Shown piece by piece: positions 24,952 through 33,063 of a DNA stretch of 41,176 nucleotides. The stretch comes from Pseudobutyrivibrio xylanivorans DSM 14809 (GTDB lineage: Bacteria > Bacillota > Clostridia > Lachnospirales > Lachnospiraceae). Made by a program: the position numbers and the translations under genes. Each line of letters opens with the position of its first letter. The first letter of the stretch is position 1. The notes beneath the pieces are model-generated. The model had not been told where the DNA came from. It ran no database searches and saw nothing but the letters and a program-made list of their open reading frames with translations. The DNA lies in assembly GCF_900141825.1 (NCBI RefSeq), contig NZ_FQYQ01000024.1, positions 1 through 41,176 of the forward strand. Direction: 5' to 3'.

Positions 24952-25925
24952 ACCTGATTCTCCAATAATACTTTTTCTTTGAGAATTCGTCCCATCAGAG
25001 AACCTTCTTCAACTACTGGGTATTCCCTGACTGTAAAAATCATCCCCTTCTCAGGAGCCGTTATTTCTGCCAATACAGCCCCACTTAATGGATTAATAAT
25101 TTTGCCTACAGATTCTCCTTTTTTCACCCTGCTTCCATGGTCCTTTTCCTTCATGTAAATTCCGGAACAAGGAGCATTGAGATAGCATACATCTTCTCCA
25201 TCGGCGTCATATGCTACTATAGCATTTCTTATTTCAGGCACCTCTCCAGTCCATATTCCCAATTCGCTCATAAGAGAAAAAATACCGTCTGTAAGCTGAT
25301 TTCCATATTCTTCTGTGATTCTCATACCCACCCCCATTTCCACAACAAGGGTCTTCGTTCCTTTGCTGTTAAGTGAATAGGCAAGAGTAGATTCCAAAAC
25401 TGTGCTGGCACCATGTACCCATATCAAATCCATATTTGCTTTCTTTGCTATAGGTACAAGTACATCAGCATTCAATTCGTTTATACGAATCTGTGGAACC
25501 TCTGTAAGGAAAATATTGCTGGCATGAATATCTATTACAAGATCTGCTCCCTCCAGTTCCTCAATAATTTTGTATGCCAGATACTCATTCATATCTCCAT
25601 CCAGATTGCCTGGAAAAATTCTATTCATATCCAGGTCAAAAGCTGGAATTCCTCTTGTAATGGAATCAATTCCAAAGGGATTCATCGCCGGATATATATC
25701 GACTATGCCGTTTAAGCTATCAACCTGCTCCCTAATCCTCCTAGATAGCTCATAGCACACATACTGTCCCTCCAATTCATCCCCATGGATTCCGGTCACT
25801 ATGCATATTCTTTTCTGTCTCTTCTTCCTGTCAGCCATGAATCTATGCTTCGTAATTACGAATCTCTCATCCACAGGAAGCGACAGCCTCACTACATCTT
25901 CAATTGATTCCAACAATTCCTTCAT
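24948..25925 (-). CDS. AstE/AspA-like zinc deacylase (M14-like)
   Basis: A 325-residue succinylglutamate desuccinylase/aspartoacylase-family hydrolase. It keeps the zinc site HxxE (His47, Glu50 in GIHGDELEG) and the second His (His134 in DIHAS), plus the substrate-binding Asn101-Arg102 in DMNRIFPG. The C-terminal domain carries LSGAVLAEITAPEKGMIF. Family enzymes cleave N-acyl amino acids or amide bonds next to a carboxylate. The ATG at 25925 lies within the end of the transglutaminase-like gene (26-base overlap). It would supply the hydrolytic step in an operon that otherwise encodes ligase-like proteins. Confidence 0.88.
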   Translation of the reverse strand: MKELLESIEDVVRLSLPVDERFVITKHRFMADRKKRQKRICIVTGIHGDELEGQYVCYELSRRIREQVDSLNGIVDIYPAMNPFGIDSITRGIPAFDLDMNRIFPGNLDGDMNEYLAYKIIEELEGADLVIDIHASNIFLTEVPQIRINELNADVLVPIAKKANMDLIWVHGASTVLESTLAYSLNSKGTKTLVVEMGVGMRITEEYGNQLTDGIFSLMSELGIWTGEVPEIRNAIVAYDADGEDVCYLNAPCSGIYMKEKDHGSRVKKGESVGKIINPLSGAVLAEITAPEKGMIFTVREYPVVEEGSLMGRILKEKVLLENQV

Positions 25926-26712
25926 CAACAACCTCTTCCACAACCACATTGACGTCCTGAATCTGAGTTACATTTCCGATGAATATCCCCTGATTTACAA
26001 GACAATCCTCTGAATCTCTTCCGTTAGATATTTTGATATATTCATCTCCCACAAGCTTATAATTGGTTGGATCAAACCCTAGCCATTTTCGGTCATTCCA
26101 TATCTCTACCCAGGCATGTGATAGTCCCTCTCCCATCATCATGCCTGCAACATAGCGACACGGTATACCTTCCATTCTGCAAAGAGAAAGCATGATATGT
26201 GCATAATCCTGACAAACACCGCTCCCGCCAGTAAGTGCCTCCTCCGAGGTTGTAGACATATTTGTAACCCCTTGCACATACTGAAAAGAATTACTTAACC
26301 CTTCCATAATAGCTGATGCCTTATCAAGAGCTGAGTCAAATCTTTTCAAATCAAGCTTCTGATAATACTCCAAAGTCCTAAGTCCTGGCTTTGTCTTTGG
26401 CGTTTGATATTTAAATATACCTATCTTGTGAAGTTCATCTGCTTTCTCGTACTCTTCTCTGCCAGTTACGGCAATTCCATTTACATCAAATCCGAAACTG
26501 TTATGGAGCTCATTTGTATATCCAAATAAGGTAATGTTTCCGTAGGAATCCTCATCCTCACTGGTCACATTATCTGGATATACCTCCACCGACATATTTT
26601 CGATTTTTTGTAAATCATTATCATGTGGAACACACTTAAGTGAAAATCTATGATTTTTTACGTAGTCACTAAAAGTAAGCTTCATATGATAGCCAAACTG
26701 TAGCTTTTTCAA
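25900..26712 (-). CDS. Transglutaminase-like cysteine protease/amidase domain protein
   Basis: A 270-residue protein with an N-terminal beta-rich domain (about 1-115, the bacterial transglutaminase N-region) and a transglutaminase core. The catalytic triad is visible: Cys167 in GSGVCQDYAH, His199 in LSHAWVEIW and Asp214 in GFDPTN. Such proteins usually act as peptidases or amide-transfer enzymes, and this subtype is typically found beside alpha-E and circularly permuted ATP-grasp genes. The start is TTG overlapping the previous stop (TTGA). No signal peptide is present, so it should act in the cytoplasm. Confidence 0.9.
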   Translation of the reverse strand: MKKLQFGYHMKLTFSDYVKNHRFSLKCVPHDNDLQKIENMSVEVYPDNVTSEDEDSYGNITLFGYTNELHNSFGFDVNGIAVTGREEYEKADELHKIGIFKYQTPKTKPGLRTLEYYQKLDLKRFDSALDKASAIMEGLSNSFQYVQGVTNMSTTSEEALTGGSGVCQDYAHIMLSLCRMEGIPCRYVAGMMMGEGLSHAWVEIWNDRKWLGFDPTNYKLVGDEYIKISNGRDSEDCLVNQGIFIGNVTQIQDVNVVVEEVVDEGIVGIN

Positions 26713-27383
26713 AGCTCCTCACCTACCAATTGTTCAATCTCATCTGTTAACGTCTCATAAGGCATATCATCCAACTGGACCAGATAATTTATGTGTGCCA
26801 TCCTCGTACTGTCATATCGCATGGTGCTTTTATCGATACGATTAGTCAGTCTTCTTGTCTCCTTACGAATCCTCTCCGGAAATACTTTTAATCGTGAATA
26901 TAAATCAATTCGTTCCACAAGCTTACCAACACGTATCATGTTCCGTATTGAGGACTCCTCAATGTCATCATCCGCCATTCCCCAGAATGCAGCTATATTG
27001 TCCGTCACATGCTGCAAGCCAATTAATGGTGATTTGTTAATTGCCGCCTGATTCATGGCATATACCGCCAATTGGATATATGAAAGGGATTCACTTCCGA
27101 TTTCTTCCCTTAGCACAATCGCATTATCATAGGCCCTCATCAGGTTAGAAAAGATTGAATTCTCATCCTCCAAAGAAAAGCAATATCTAGCGACAAAATC
27201 CTCCTTGCTCTTGTAGATGTTTGGAATATCCTGACTTTCACAGAACTTTTCGTACTCCAAATCATCAATATCAATCATTGAATCAAATCTGGCCTCAAAA
27301 ACCTTTATAGTTGTATACACTCGCTCTGTATATCTGCCAAGCCAGTATAATCTGTCTGTGTTCTCTACTGAGATAATACCCAT
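26709..27383 (-). CDS. Alpha-E (DUF403) domain protein
   Basis: A 224-residue, mainly helical protein of the alpha-E family, recognised by its start SVENTDRLYWLGRYTERVYTTIK and the later IGLQHVTDNIAAFWGMADD region. It has no known catalytic activity and is nearly always encoded with a circularly permuted ATP-grasp and a transglutaminase-like protein, as here. The start has GGAGGAG upstream and overlaps the ATP-grasp gene by 19 bases. Confidence 0.88.
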   Translation of the reverse strand: MGIISVENTDRLYWLGRYTERVYTTIKVFEARFDSMIDIDDLEYEKFCESQDIPNIYKSKEDFVARYCFSLEDENSIFSNLMRAYDNAIVLREEIGSESLSYIQLAVYAMNQAAINKSPLIGLQHVTDNIAAFWGMADDDIEESSIRNMIRVGKLVERIDLYSRLKVFPERIRKETRRLTNRIDKSTMRYDSTRMAHINYLVQLDDMPYETLTDEIEQLVGEEL

Positions 27384-28723
27384 GTATCTTTAAATCCTCC
27401 TCCCTGAGAAGAATTAACAATAAATGAATCTGGATTTCTGGAAAATCTGGTCAATCCACTTTTCCATACCATTGGTTCATCCCCCATAAGTACAAAGGCT
27501 CTCAAGTCCGCTTTTCTTGGAAGAAGCTCGCATTTTTCCATGATATCGATATCCAGAAAATCTATAACCTCCTGTGCAATAAATCTTCGAGGCTCACTCT
27601 TCAACATCTCCTTGAAGTTTACTTTTTCCTCTGAACTCATCTTGCTGCCGAACACTACTCCGTAACCACCAGCCTCTGCCACATCCTTTAAAACTAGCTT
27701 GTCAAAATTCTCCAGCACATACTTCATATCCTCTTTGTAATATGGTAAATAGGTTGGTGCATTCTGTAATATTGGTTCCTCTCCCAAATAATATTTCACC
27801 ATCTTTGGAACAAAATAATATATTCCCTTATCATCAGCCACACCATTTCCTGGTGCATTGATAAGTGCAACATTTCCCTTTCTGTAAATATCAAAAATGT
27901 GAGGAATGCCAATTACTGAATCCTTCCTAAAGGTCATTGGGTCAAGATATTCATCTGATATTCGTCTGTATACAGCTCCTACTCTCTCTTTACGTCCAGA
28001 ATAATCAATAAAATACAAGTGATCATTTTCAACTATCAGCTCGTGTCCAGAAGCCAAATGCGCACCTGTCTTTTCTGCAAGATACGAGTGTTCAAAATAT
28101 GCTGCATTATATCTGCCTGGAGTCAAGATGACCGTGTGTCCTCCCACATTCACATGGTCCATAGTACGACGTAGCATAGCGGCATAGTTTCTGTTGTCTT
28201 CAACATGTTTTCCCGTAAAAAGATCCGGTGAGCTTCTTCTGGAAATCATTCGCGCAATCATTGGGTAAGATGCGCCTGAAGGGATTCTTAGGTTATCCTC
28301 CAGAACATACCAGTCTCCATCCTTCGCCTGAACTAAATCAATACCTGCTATGTGGGCATATATTCCCTTTGGTGGCTTAATTCCATCGCACTGAGGTAAG
28401 TATCCGCTACCGGCATAAATGAATTCCTCCGGTATGATGCCGTCTCTAACAATATGCTTATCGCCATAGATGTCGTTAATAAAACAATTTAGAGCTACAA
28501 CTCTTTGCTTCAATCCCTTTTCAAGGTAAGTAAACTCATCCTTATCAATGATTCTTGGAATCATATCAAACGGAAAAAGCTGCTCTTTGAATTCATTGTT
28601 TTTATAAATTCCAAACTTAACACCATACCTGGCCAATTGCTCATTAACAGCCCCAGAACCTGCATAGATTTCCATATCCTCAACCCGTTCTTTTTTACTA
28701 AAAATGTCTGCGTATGTTGTCAT
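27365..28723 (-). CDS. Circularly permuted ATP-grasp protein (CP_ATPgrasp family)
   Basis: A 452-residue protein of the family formerly DUF404/DUF407. Motifs include GIDLVQAKDGDWYVLEDNLRIPSGASY (metal/ATP-binding part placed early by the permutation), AYFEHSYLAEKTG, NAPGNGVADDKGIYYFVP, VLKDVAEAGGYGVVFG and the end NSSQGGGFKDTWV. It is predicted to form amide or peptide bonds using ATP; the natural product is not known. The ATG at 28723 follows AAAGGAGG, while a longer frame to 28771 lies in the attenuator. It is the first gene of the five-gene operon ending at 24025. Confidence 0.9.
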   Translation of the reverse strand: MTTYADIFSKKERVEDMEIYAGSGAVNEQLARYGVKFGIYKNNEFKEQLFPFDMIPRIIDKDEFTYLEKGLKQRVVALNCFINDIYGDKHIVRDGIIPEEFIYAGSGYLPQCDGIKPPKGIYAHIAGIDLVQAKDGDWYVLEDNLRIPSGASYPMIARMISRRSSPDLFTGKHVEDNRNYAAMLRRTMDHVNVGGHTVILTPGRYNAAYFEHSYLAEKTGAHLASGHELIVENDHLYFIDYSGRKERVGAVYRRISDEYLDPMTFRKDSVIGIPHIFDIYRKGNVALINAPGNGVADDKGIYYFVPKMVKYYLGEEPILQNAPTYLPYYKEDMKYVLENFDKLVLKDVAEAGGYGVVFGSKMSSEEKVNFKEMLKSEPRRFIAQEVIDFLDIDIMEKCELLPRKADLRAFVLMGDEPMVWKSGLTRFSRNPDSFIVNSSQGGGFKDTWVLSQ

Positions 28724-28749
28724 GCTCTCTCTCCTCCTTTCTGTAAAAT

Positions 28750-28797
28750 AAAAAGGCGCCTCAAGCCACAATTGTGACTCAAAACGCCTTTGTTTGA
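28750..28797 (-). promoter_or_regulatory. Hexaloop/terminator attenuator of the ATP-grasp operon (copy 5)
   Basis: The small hairpin (28782-28795, AAAC/GTTT, loop AAAGGC, extendable by TC/GA past a one-base bulge) overlaps a terminator at 28750-28791. The terminator stem can be extended to about 18 pairs with wobbles and an AATT loop before TTTTTATTTT. It also lies just after nadE, so it probably ends nadE transcripts too. The transcript from the promoter at 28802-28829 would start at the hairpin itself. Confidence 0.84.
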
Positions 28798-28801
28798 TTA
28801 A

Positions 28802-28829
28802 AGTATACGGAAATTCAAAGAATATGCAA
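28802..28829 (-). promoter_or_regulatory. Promoter of the ATP-grasp operon
   Basis: TTGCAT (28824-28829), a 16-base spacer and TATACT (28802-28807) on the minus strand, in the gap after nadE. Predicted start is near 28795, within the 5' arm of the small hairpin. Confidence 0.7.
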
Positions 28830-28839
28830 CCGTTTTCTA

Positions 28840-30756
28840 TTAAATTATCTCAATTTCTTTCATCCAGAGATTTACTGCTGCATCACTTGGCATTCTGAAA
28901 TCTCCTCTTGGAGATAAAGTTACCGTACCAACCTTTGGTCCATCTGGCATACAGCTTCTCTTGAACTGCTGAGTGAAGAATCTCCAGTAGAATTTCTTCA
29001 ACCATTTAAGGATTTCTTCACGACTGTAGTCACCATCAAAGGATTTTTGTGCAAGCCTGAAAATCTTTGATGGTGAAAATCCAAAGCGAAGCATGTAATA
29101 CAAGAAGTAATCATGAAGCTCATATGGTCCCACCAAGTCTTCTGTCTTCTGTGAAATCTTTCCATCTTCATCTGGTGGAAGAAGCTCTGGGCTGACTGGT
29201 GTATCAAAAATATCTTTTAGTGTACTGCTGAGAATTCCCTCTGTTCTGTTTGCCTCATATTCCACAAGCCATCTTACAAGTGTCTTTGGGATAGACGAAT
29301 TGACAGCGTACATTGACATATGGTCCCCATTATAGGTAGCCCATCCCAGGGCTAGCTCTGATAAATCACCTGTGCCAATTACGATTCCACCAAGCAGATT
29401 TGCCTTATCCATAAGAATCTGGGTGCGCTCTCGCGCCTGACCATTCTCGTAGGTGACATCATGATTATTACTATCCTGACCAATATCTTCAAAGTGCTGG
29501 CTGACACTTGCTTTAATGTTAATCTCCTCAAGGGTTGTGCCATATGCTTCTGCTAGTCTGCAGGCATTGGTGTAGGTTCTGTCTGTAGTACCAAAGCATG
29601 GCATTGTAATGCAGTGGATTCCCTTTTTATCAAGTCCCAATCTGTCATAGGCCTGAACTGTAACAATAAGAGCAAGTGTAGAATCAAGACCGCCAGACAA
29701 ACCAATAACCACATTTTTGCAACCAATATGTCTGATTCTAGTCATGAGACCTACTGCCTGCATAGTAAGAATCTCCTCACATCGGCTTTCCAAATCATAT
29801 TTTACAGTAGGAACGAATGGTGTCTTTGGTGGAGCAAATGTTATCTTTGTCTCCACTGGCTTTAATGAAAACTCTGCCTGATGACTTTCACAATCCGTAT
29901 TTACGATAAATGTATTCATGCGCCTGCGTTCGTGTACTAATCTATCCACATCCACATCTGCGATTATCATCTCATTATCAAAGATTTTTGATTCCGCATA
30001 TACAGTACCATTTTCTGCAATGATATTATGACCTGCAAAAACCATATCCTGTGTAGACTCTCCCACACCTGCATCTGCATAAGCATAGGCACACAGAAGA
30101 CTTCCTGATTTTGCCTTAATAAGATTTTTTCTGTAATCAGCCTTTCCAATCACTTCATCACTGGCTGAAAGGTTGAAAATAATAGTAGCCCCGCTTTTTG
30201 CCAATTTTACTGATGGTGTATCTGCAACCCAAAGATCCTCGCAAATCTCGATACCAAATTTCAGATTGCTTATTTCTTTGCAGGCGAATACCTGATTACT
30301 ACAAAGAACTGCAAAGCCTGCAGCGCCAAAGCTAATCTCTTCCATAAGGCTGTCATCTGCAGGAGTGAAATGTCTCAGCTCATAAAACTCACTGTAGTTT
30401 GGAATGTTCTTTTTAGCTGTAGCTCCGAGAACTTTTCCACCTTTAATCACTGCTGCAATATTATAAAGCTTTCCTTTCACCTGATATGGCAATCCAACTA
30501 TAGAAACGATGTCCAAATCTGCTGTGGCACCAGCAATATCCGCCACTGCCTTCACTGCACCTTTAAGCAAAACATCTTGTAAAAATAAATCTCCACAAGT
30601 GTATCCAGTTATGCCTAATTCTGGGAAACAGATAATCTTTACACCCTGCCCCTCAGCTTCCTTTATCAATCTTACTATCACATCCGCATTGTGCTCAGTA
30701 TCAGCCACCTTAATGTCTGGTGTAGCACAAGCAATTTTTATAAATCCGTCTTTCAC
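28840..30756 (-). CDS. nadE: Glutamine-dependent NAD+ synthetase
   Basis: A 638-residue two-domain enzyme that amidates nicotinic acid adenine dinucleotide to NAD+ using glutamine and ATP. The N-terminal nitrilase-like glutaminase (about 1-280) has Glu46 in CFPELGITGY, Lys in KKNIPNY and the nucleophile Cys in GIEICEDLWV. The synthetase domain has the ATP loop GLSGGLDSTLAL and later GTGDLSELALGWATYNGDHMSMYAVN. The start is GTG with GGAAGG nine bases upstream. It is transcribed alone from a promoter in the divergent gap with the alanine symporter and controlled by attenuator copy 6. Confidence 0.97.
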   Translation of the reverse strand: MKDGFIKIACATPDIKVADTEHNADVIVRLIKEAEGQGVKIICFPELGITGYTCGDLFLQDVLLKGAVKAVADIAGATADLDIVSIVGLPYQVKGKLYNIAAVIKGGKVLGATAKKNIPNYSEFYELRHFTPADDSLMEEISFGAAGFAVLCSNQVFACKEISNLKFGIEICEDLWVADTPSVKLAKSGATIIFNLSASDEVIGKADYRKNLIKAKSGSLLCAYAYADAGVGESTQDMVFAGHNIIAENGTVYAESKIFDNEMIIADVDVDRLVHERRRMNTFIVNTDCESHQAEFSLKPVETKITFAPPKTPFVPTVKYDLESRCEEILTMQAVGLMTRIRHIGCKNVVIGLSGGLDSTLALIVTVQAYDRLGLDKKGIHCITMPCFGTTDRTYTNACRLAEAYGTTLEEINIKASVSQHFEDIGQDSNNHDVTYENGQARERTQILMDKANLLGGIVIGTGDLSELALGWATYNGDHMSMYAVNSSIPKTLVRWLVEYEANRTEGILSSTLKDIFDTPVSPELLPPDEDGKISQKTEDLVGPYELHDYFLYYMLRFGFSPSKIFRLAQKSFDGDYSREEILKWLKKFYWRFFTQQFKRSCMPDGPKVGTVTLSPRGDFRMPSDAAVNLWMKEIEII

Positions 30757-30773
30757 TTTAGTGTTCCTTCCCG

Positions 30774-30816
30774 AAAAAAATAAAAGACGCCCGCTAAAAA
30801 GCAGACGTCTTTGTCT
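30774..30816 (-). promoter_or_regulatory. Hexaloop/terminator attenuator of nadE (copy 6)
   Basis: The small hairpin (30803-30816, AGAC/GTCT, loop AAAGAC) overlaps a 13-pair terminator (AAAGACG with CGTCTTT, loop TTTT) followed by TTTTATTTTTTT (30774-30812). The gene upstream is divergent, so this hairpin cannot be the terminator of another minus-strand gene. This is the best evidence that the elements act as leaders. Confidence 0.86.
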
Positions 30817-30825
30817 TCATCTAAA

Positions 30826-30854
30826 ATTTTACTTCTTTTTTATTCTTTATTCAA
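30826..30854 (-). promoter_or_regulatory. nadE promoter
   Basis: TTGAAT (30849-30854), a 17-base spacer and TAAAAT (30826-30831) on the minus strand. Predicted start is near 30819, about three bases before the small hairpin. Confidence 0.8.
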
Positions 30855-30954
30855 CGGCATTTTGTAAGGCCAAATATTACGTTGTAGACTTTGTTACTTT
30901 AATGTGTTAAACTGTTAAAGATTTATTTTTGATTTAATTAGCGGAGGGTACAAT

Positions 30955-32484
30955 ATGGAAAACTTTTTATCACATGTCGAAAATATCAACAATGCGGTAA
31001 ACGGCTTCGTTTGGGGTTTACCTATGCTGATTCTTCTTGTAGGCACAGGTATTCTTATGACATGCCTTACCAGATTCTTTCAGATTTCCCATTTTAAGCA
31101 TTGGATAAAAAACACAATCGGTGGCATTTTCAAAGATTCTCATGTTACTGCTCACACTGGAAAAGAAGATACTCAGATATCTCAGTTCCAAAGTCTTTGC
31201 ACAGCACTTGCTGCCACAATCGGAACTGGTAACATCGCTGGTGTAGCTGCTGCTATCGCATCCGGTGGTCCTGGAGCAATTTTCTGGATGTGGATTGTTG
31301 CCTTCTTTGGCATGATGACAAACTTCTCCGAAAATGTTCTTGGTATCTACTACCGCAGAAGAAATGAAAAGAATGAGTGGTGCGGTGGTGCTATGTACTA
31401 CCTTCATGATGGTCTTGGTGCAAAGAATGGATGCAAGCATATTGGTGCTGGTCTTGCTGCATTGTTCAGTATCTTCTGTGTCATTGCTTCTTTTGGTATT
31501 GGAAACATGGGACAGATTAATTCCATCGCTGTTAATATGAACTCAGCTTTCGGAGTTCCAAGTATTGTTACAGGTATTTTCCTTATGTTCCTTGCTGGTC
31601 TCGTTATCGTAGGAGGCTTAAAAAGGATCGCATCTGTAACAGAAAAGCTTGTACCTTTCATGGCTGTTATATACATGATTTGTGCTATCATCGTTTGCTT
31701 GGTTCACATCAATCAGGTTGGCCCTGTTTTCACATCAATCATCAAGGGTGCTTTTGGTATGCGTGCTGTTGGTGGTGGTATCGTTGGTAGCGGTGTTGCC
31801 ATGGCTGTTCAGTGGGGAATGAAGCGTGGCGTATTCTCAAATGAGGCAGGTCTTGGTTCTTCTGTTATGGTTCACTCAAGCTCAAATGTAAGAGAGCCTG
31901 TTGTTCAGGGTATGTGGGGTATCTTCGAGGTATTTGCAGATACAATTGTTGTTTGTACAATCACAGCTTTTGCTGTTTTATCAAGTGGGCTTGTGGATTT
32001 GGAAACAGGTGTTGTTATTTCAGATCAGGTTTCTACTGCACTGGTAGCTGAAGCTTTTTCTACTGTATTCGGTCAGTTTGGCTATGCATTTATCGCAATT
32101 GCCATTTTATTATTTGCTTTCTCTACAACACTTGGCTGGAGCCAGTATGGTAGCAAGGCTTTCGAGTATCTCTTCGGAAGAAAGAATATTAAGTTCTATC
32201 AGATACTTTTCGTTTTATTTATAGTTGTTGGTGCAACAATGGACCTTACACTTGCTTGGGACCTTTCAGATACGTTTAACGGTATGATGGCCATACCTAA
32301 CCTTATCGGTGTAATCTCACTAAGCGGTACTGTTATGAAGATTACTCACAACTATGTTCAGAGAAATCTCCTTCATCAGGATGTGAAGCCTATGCTTTCT
32401 GCTTTAGACGATATTCAGGAATTACATGAGCAAGAGCTTTTAGAAAAAGCACTTAAGAAAAAGTCATCTGAAAAGACAGCCTAA
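30955..32484 (+). CDS. Sodium:alanine symporter (AGCS family)
   Basis: A 509-residue membrane protein with about ten to eleven helices that imports alanine or glycine with sodium. Family signatures are TALAATIGTGNIAGVAAAIASGGPGAIFWMW, NFSENVLGIYYR and WGMKRGVFSNEAGLGSSVMVHSSSNVREPVVQGMWG. The start has GGAGG seven bases upstream. It is the only plus-strand gene in the window, divergent from nadE, and ends in a strong terminator. I see no hexaloop attenuator in its leader and no clear promoter, only A/T-rich sequence between 30880 and 30930. Confidence 0.96.
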   Translation: MENFLSHVENINNAVNGFVWGLPMLILLVGTGILMTCLTRFFQISHFKHWIKNTIGGIFKDSHVTAHTGKEDTQISQFQSLCTALAATIGTGNIAGVAAAIASGGPGAIFWMWIVAFFGMMTNFSENVLGIYYRRRNEKNEWCGGAMYYLHDGLGAKNGCKHIGAGLAALFSIFCVIASFGIGNMGQINSIAVNMNSAFGVPSIVTGIFLMFLAGLVIVGGLKRIASVTEKLVPFMAVIYMICAIIVCLVHINQVGPVFTSIIKGAFGMRAVGGGIVGSGVAMAVQWGMKRGVFSNEAGLGSSVMVHSSSNVREPVVQGMWGIFEVFADTIVVCTITAFAVLSSGLVDLETGVVISDQVSTALVAEAFSTVFGQFGYAFIAIAILLFAFSTTLGWSQYGSKAFEYLFGRKNIKFYQILFVLFIVVGATMDLTLAWDLSDTFNGMMAIPNLIGVISLSGTVMKITHNYVQRNLLHQDVKPMLSALDDIQELHEQELLEKALKKKSSEKTA

Positions 32485-32500
32485 TTTATTGCAAAATTAT

Positions 32501-32543
32501 AGAGCTAAGACATTAGCATGTGCTTTGTCTTAGCTCTTTTTTT
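32501..32543 (+). terminator. Terminator of the alanine symporter gene
   Basis: A 12-bp perfect stem AGAGCTAAGACA/TGTCTTAGCTCT followed by seven Ts on the plus strand, 17 bases after the stop codon. The convergent Nudix gene ends nearby, but the minus-strand T-run is poor, so it serves mainly the plus strand. Confidence 0.93.
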
Positions 32544-32564
32544 GACTATCTTAATTCTATAACT

Positions 32565-33053
32565 TTAAATATTCTGTTCATGAAGTAATTTCATAGCTCT
32601 ATGAGAAATCAGCTCCTCATCAGTCATTGCCAGAAGCTCTTCCCTTGAAATCCAGCGATAATTAATTGTCTCACCCTGCTGCAATACTACAGAATCTTTT
32701 CCGCAATCAGTCTTGCACAGATATAGAACGTAAATTGAATGATTCTTATCCTGCACCATTCGACCAATTTCTTGTAGAGTTCCGTCAATTCCTGTCTCTT
32801 CTTTAAGCTCGCGCTTTGCTGCAATATCGGGATTTTCCCCTTGGAGGGCTGAGCCTCCAGCTGAAAGCTCCCACTGACCACCATGAGTTTTCTCATGGTC
32901 TCGTTGCATAATCAGATAGCTTCCGTCTGTATGCTTCACAATAATATCGCACACCAGGTGATATATATTGTCAGGGATATGCTGACCACGCACAAGTGAT
33001 GCACCTTCTATTTTAGTAAAATCCCTGTTGTACGCATCCCATATTTCTGCCAT
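32565..33053 (-). CDS. Nudix hydrolase
   Basis: A 162-residue Nudix protein with a complete box GGSALQGENPDIAAKRELKEETGI (G-x5-E-x7-REL-x-EE-x-G), which binds the metal and catalyses diphosphate hydrolysis. The first 40 residues resemble isopentenyl-diphosphate-isomerase-like Nudix proteins (WDAYNRDFTK), but the substrate cannot be told from sequence. AAAGGAG precedes the ATG and overlaps the stop region of the GNAT gene, so the two are co-transcribed. Confidence 0.92.
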   Translation of the reverse strand: MAEIWDAYNRDFTKIEGASLVRGQHIPDNIYHLVCDIIVKHTDGSYLIMQRDHEKTHGGQWELSAGGSALQGENPDIAAKRELKEETGIDGTLQEIGRMVQDKNHSIYVLYLCKTDCGKDSVVLQQGETINYRWISREELLAMTDEELISHRAMKLLHEQNI

Positions 33054-33063
33054 AAAAACTCCT

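Noticed and set aside
11809-30816. The six leader terminators as simple terminators of the upstream genes
   Set aside because: The nadE copy has no minus-strand gene upstream, and four copies lie downstream of a clear promoter for the following gene. Two (after glmS and nadE) may do both jobs.
9470-30816. T-box riboswitches as the explanation for the amino-acid gene leaders
   Set aside because: No T-box bulge sequence (TGGNACCGCG type), no specifier-loop stem, and leaders of only about 60 bases are too short.
30955-32484. A hexaloop attenuator for the alanine symporter on the plus strand
   Set aside because: The leader between 30817 and 30954 has no AAAGRC loop flanked by pairing arms and no terminator on the plus strand.
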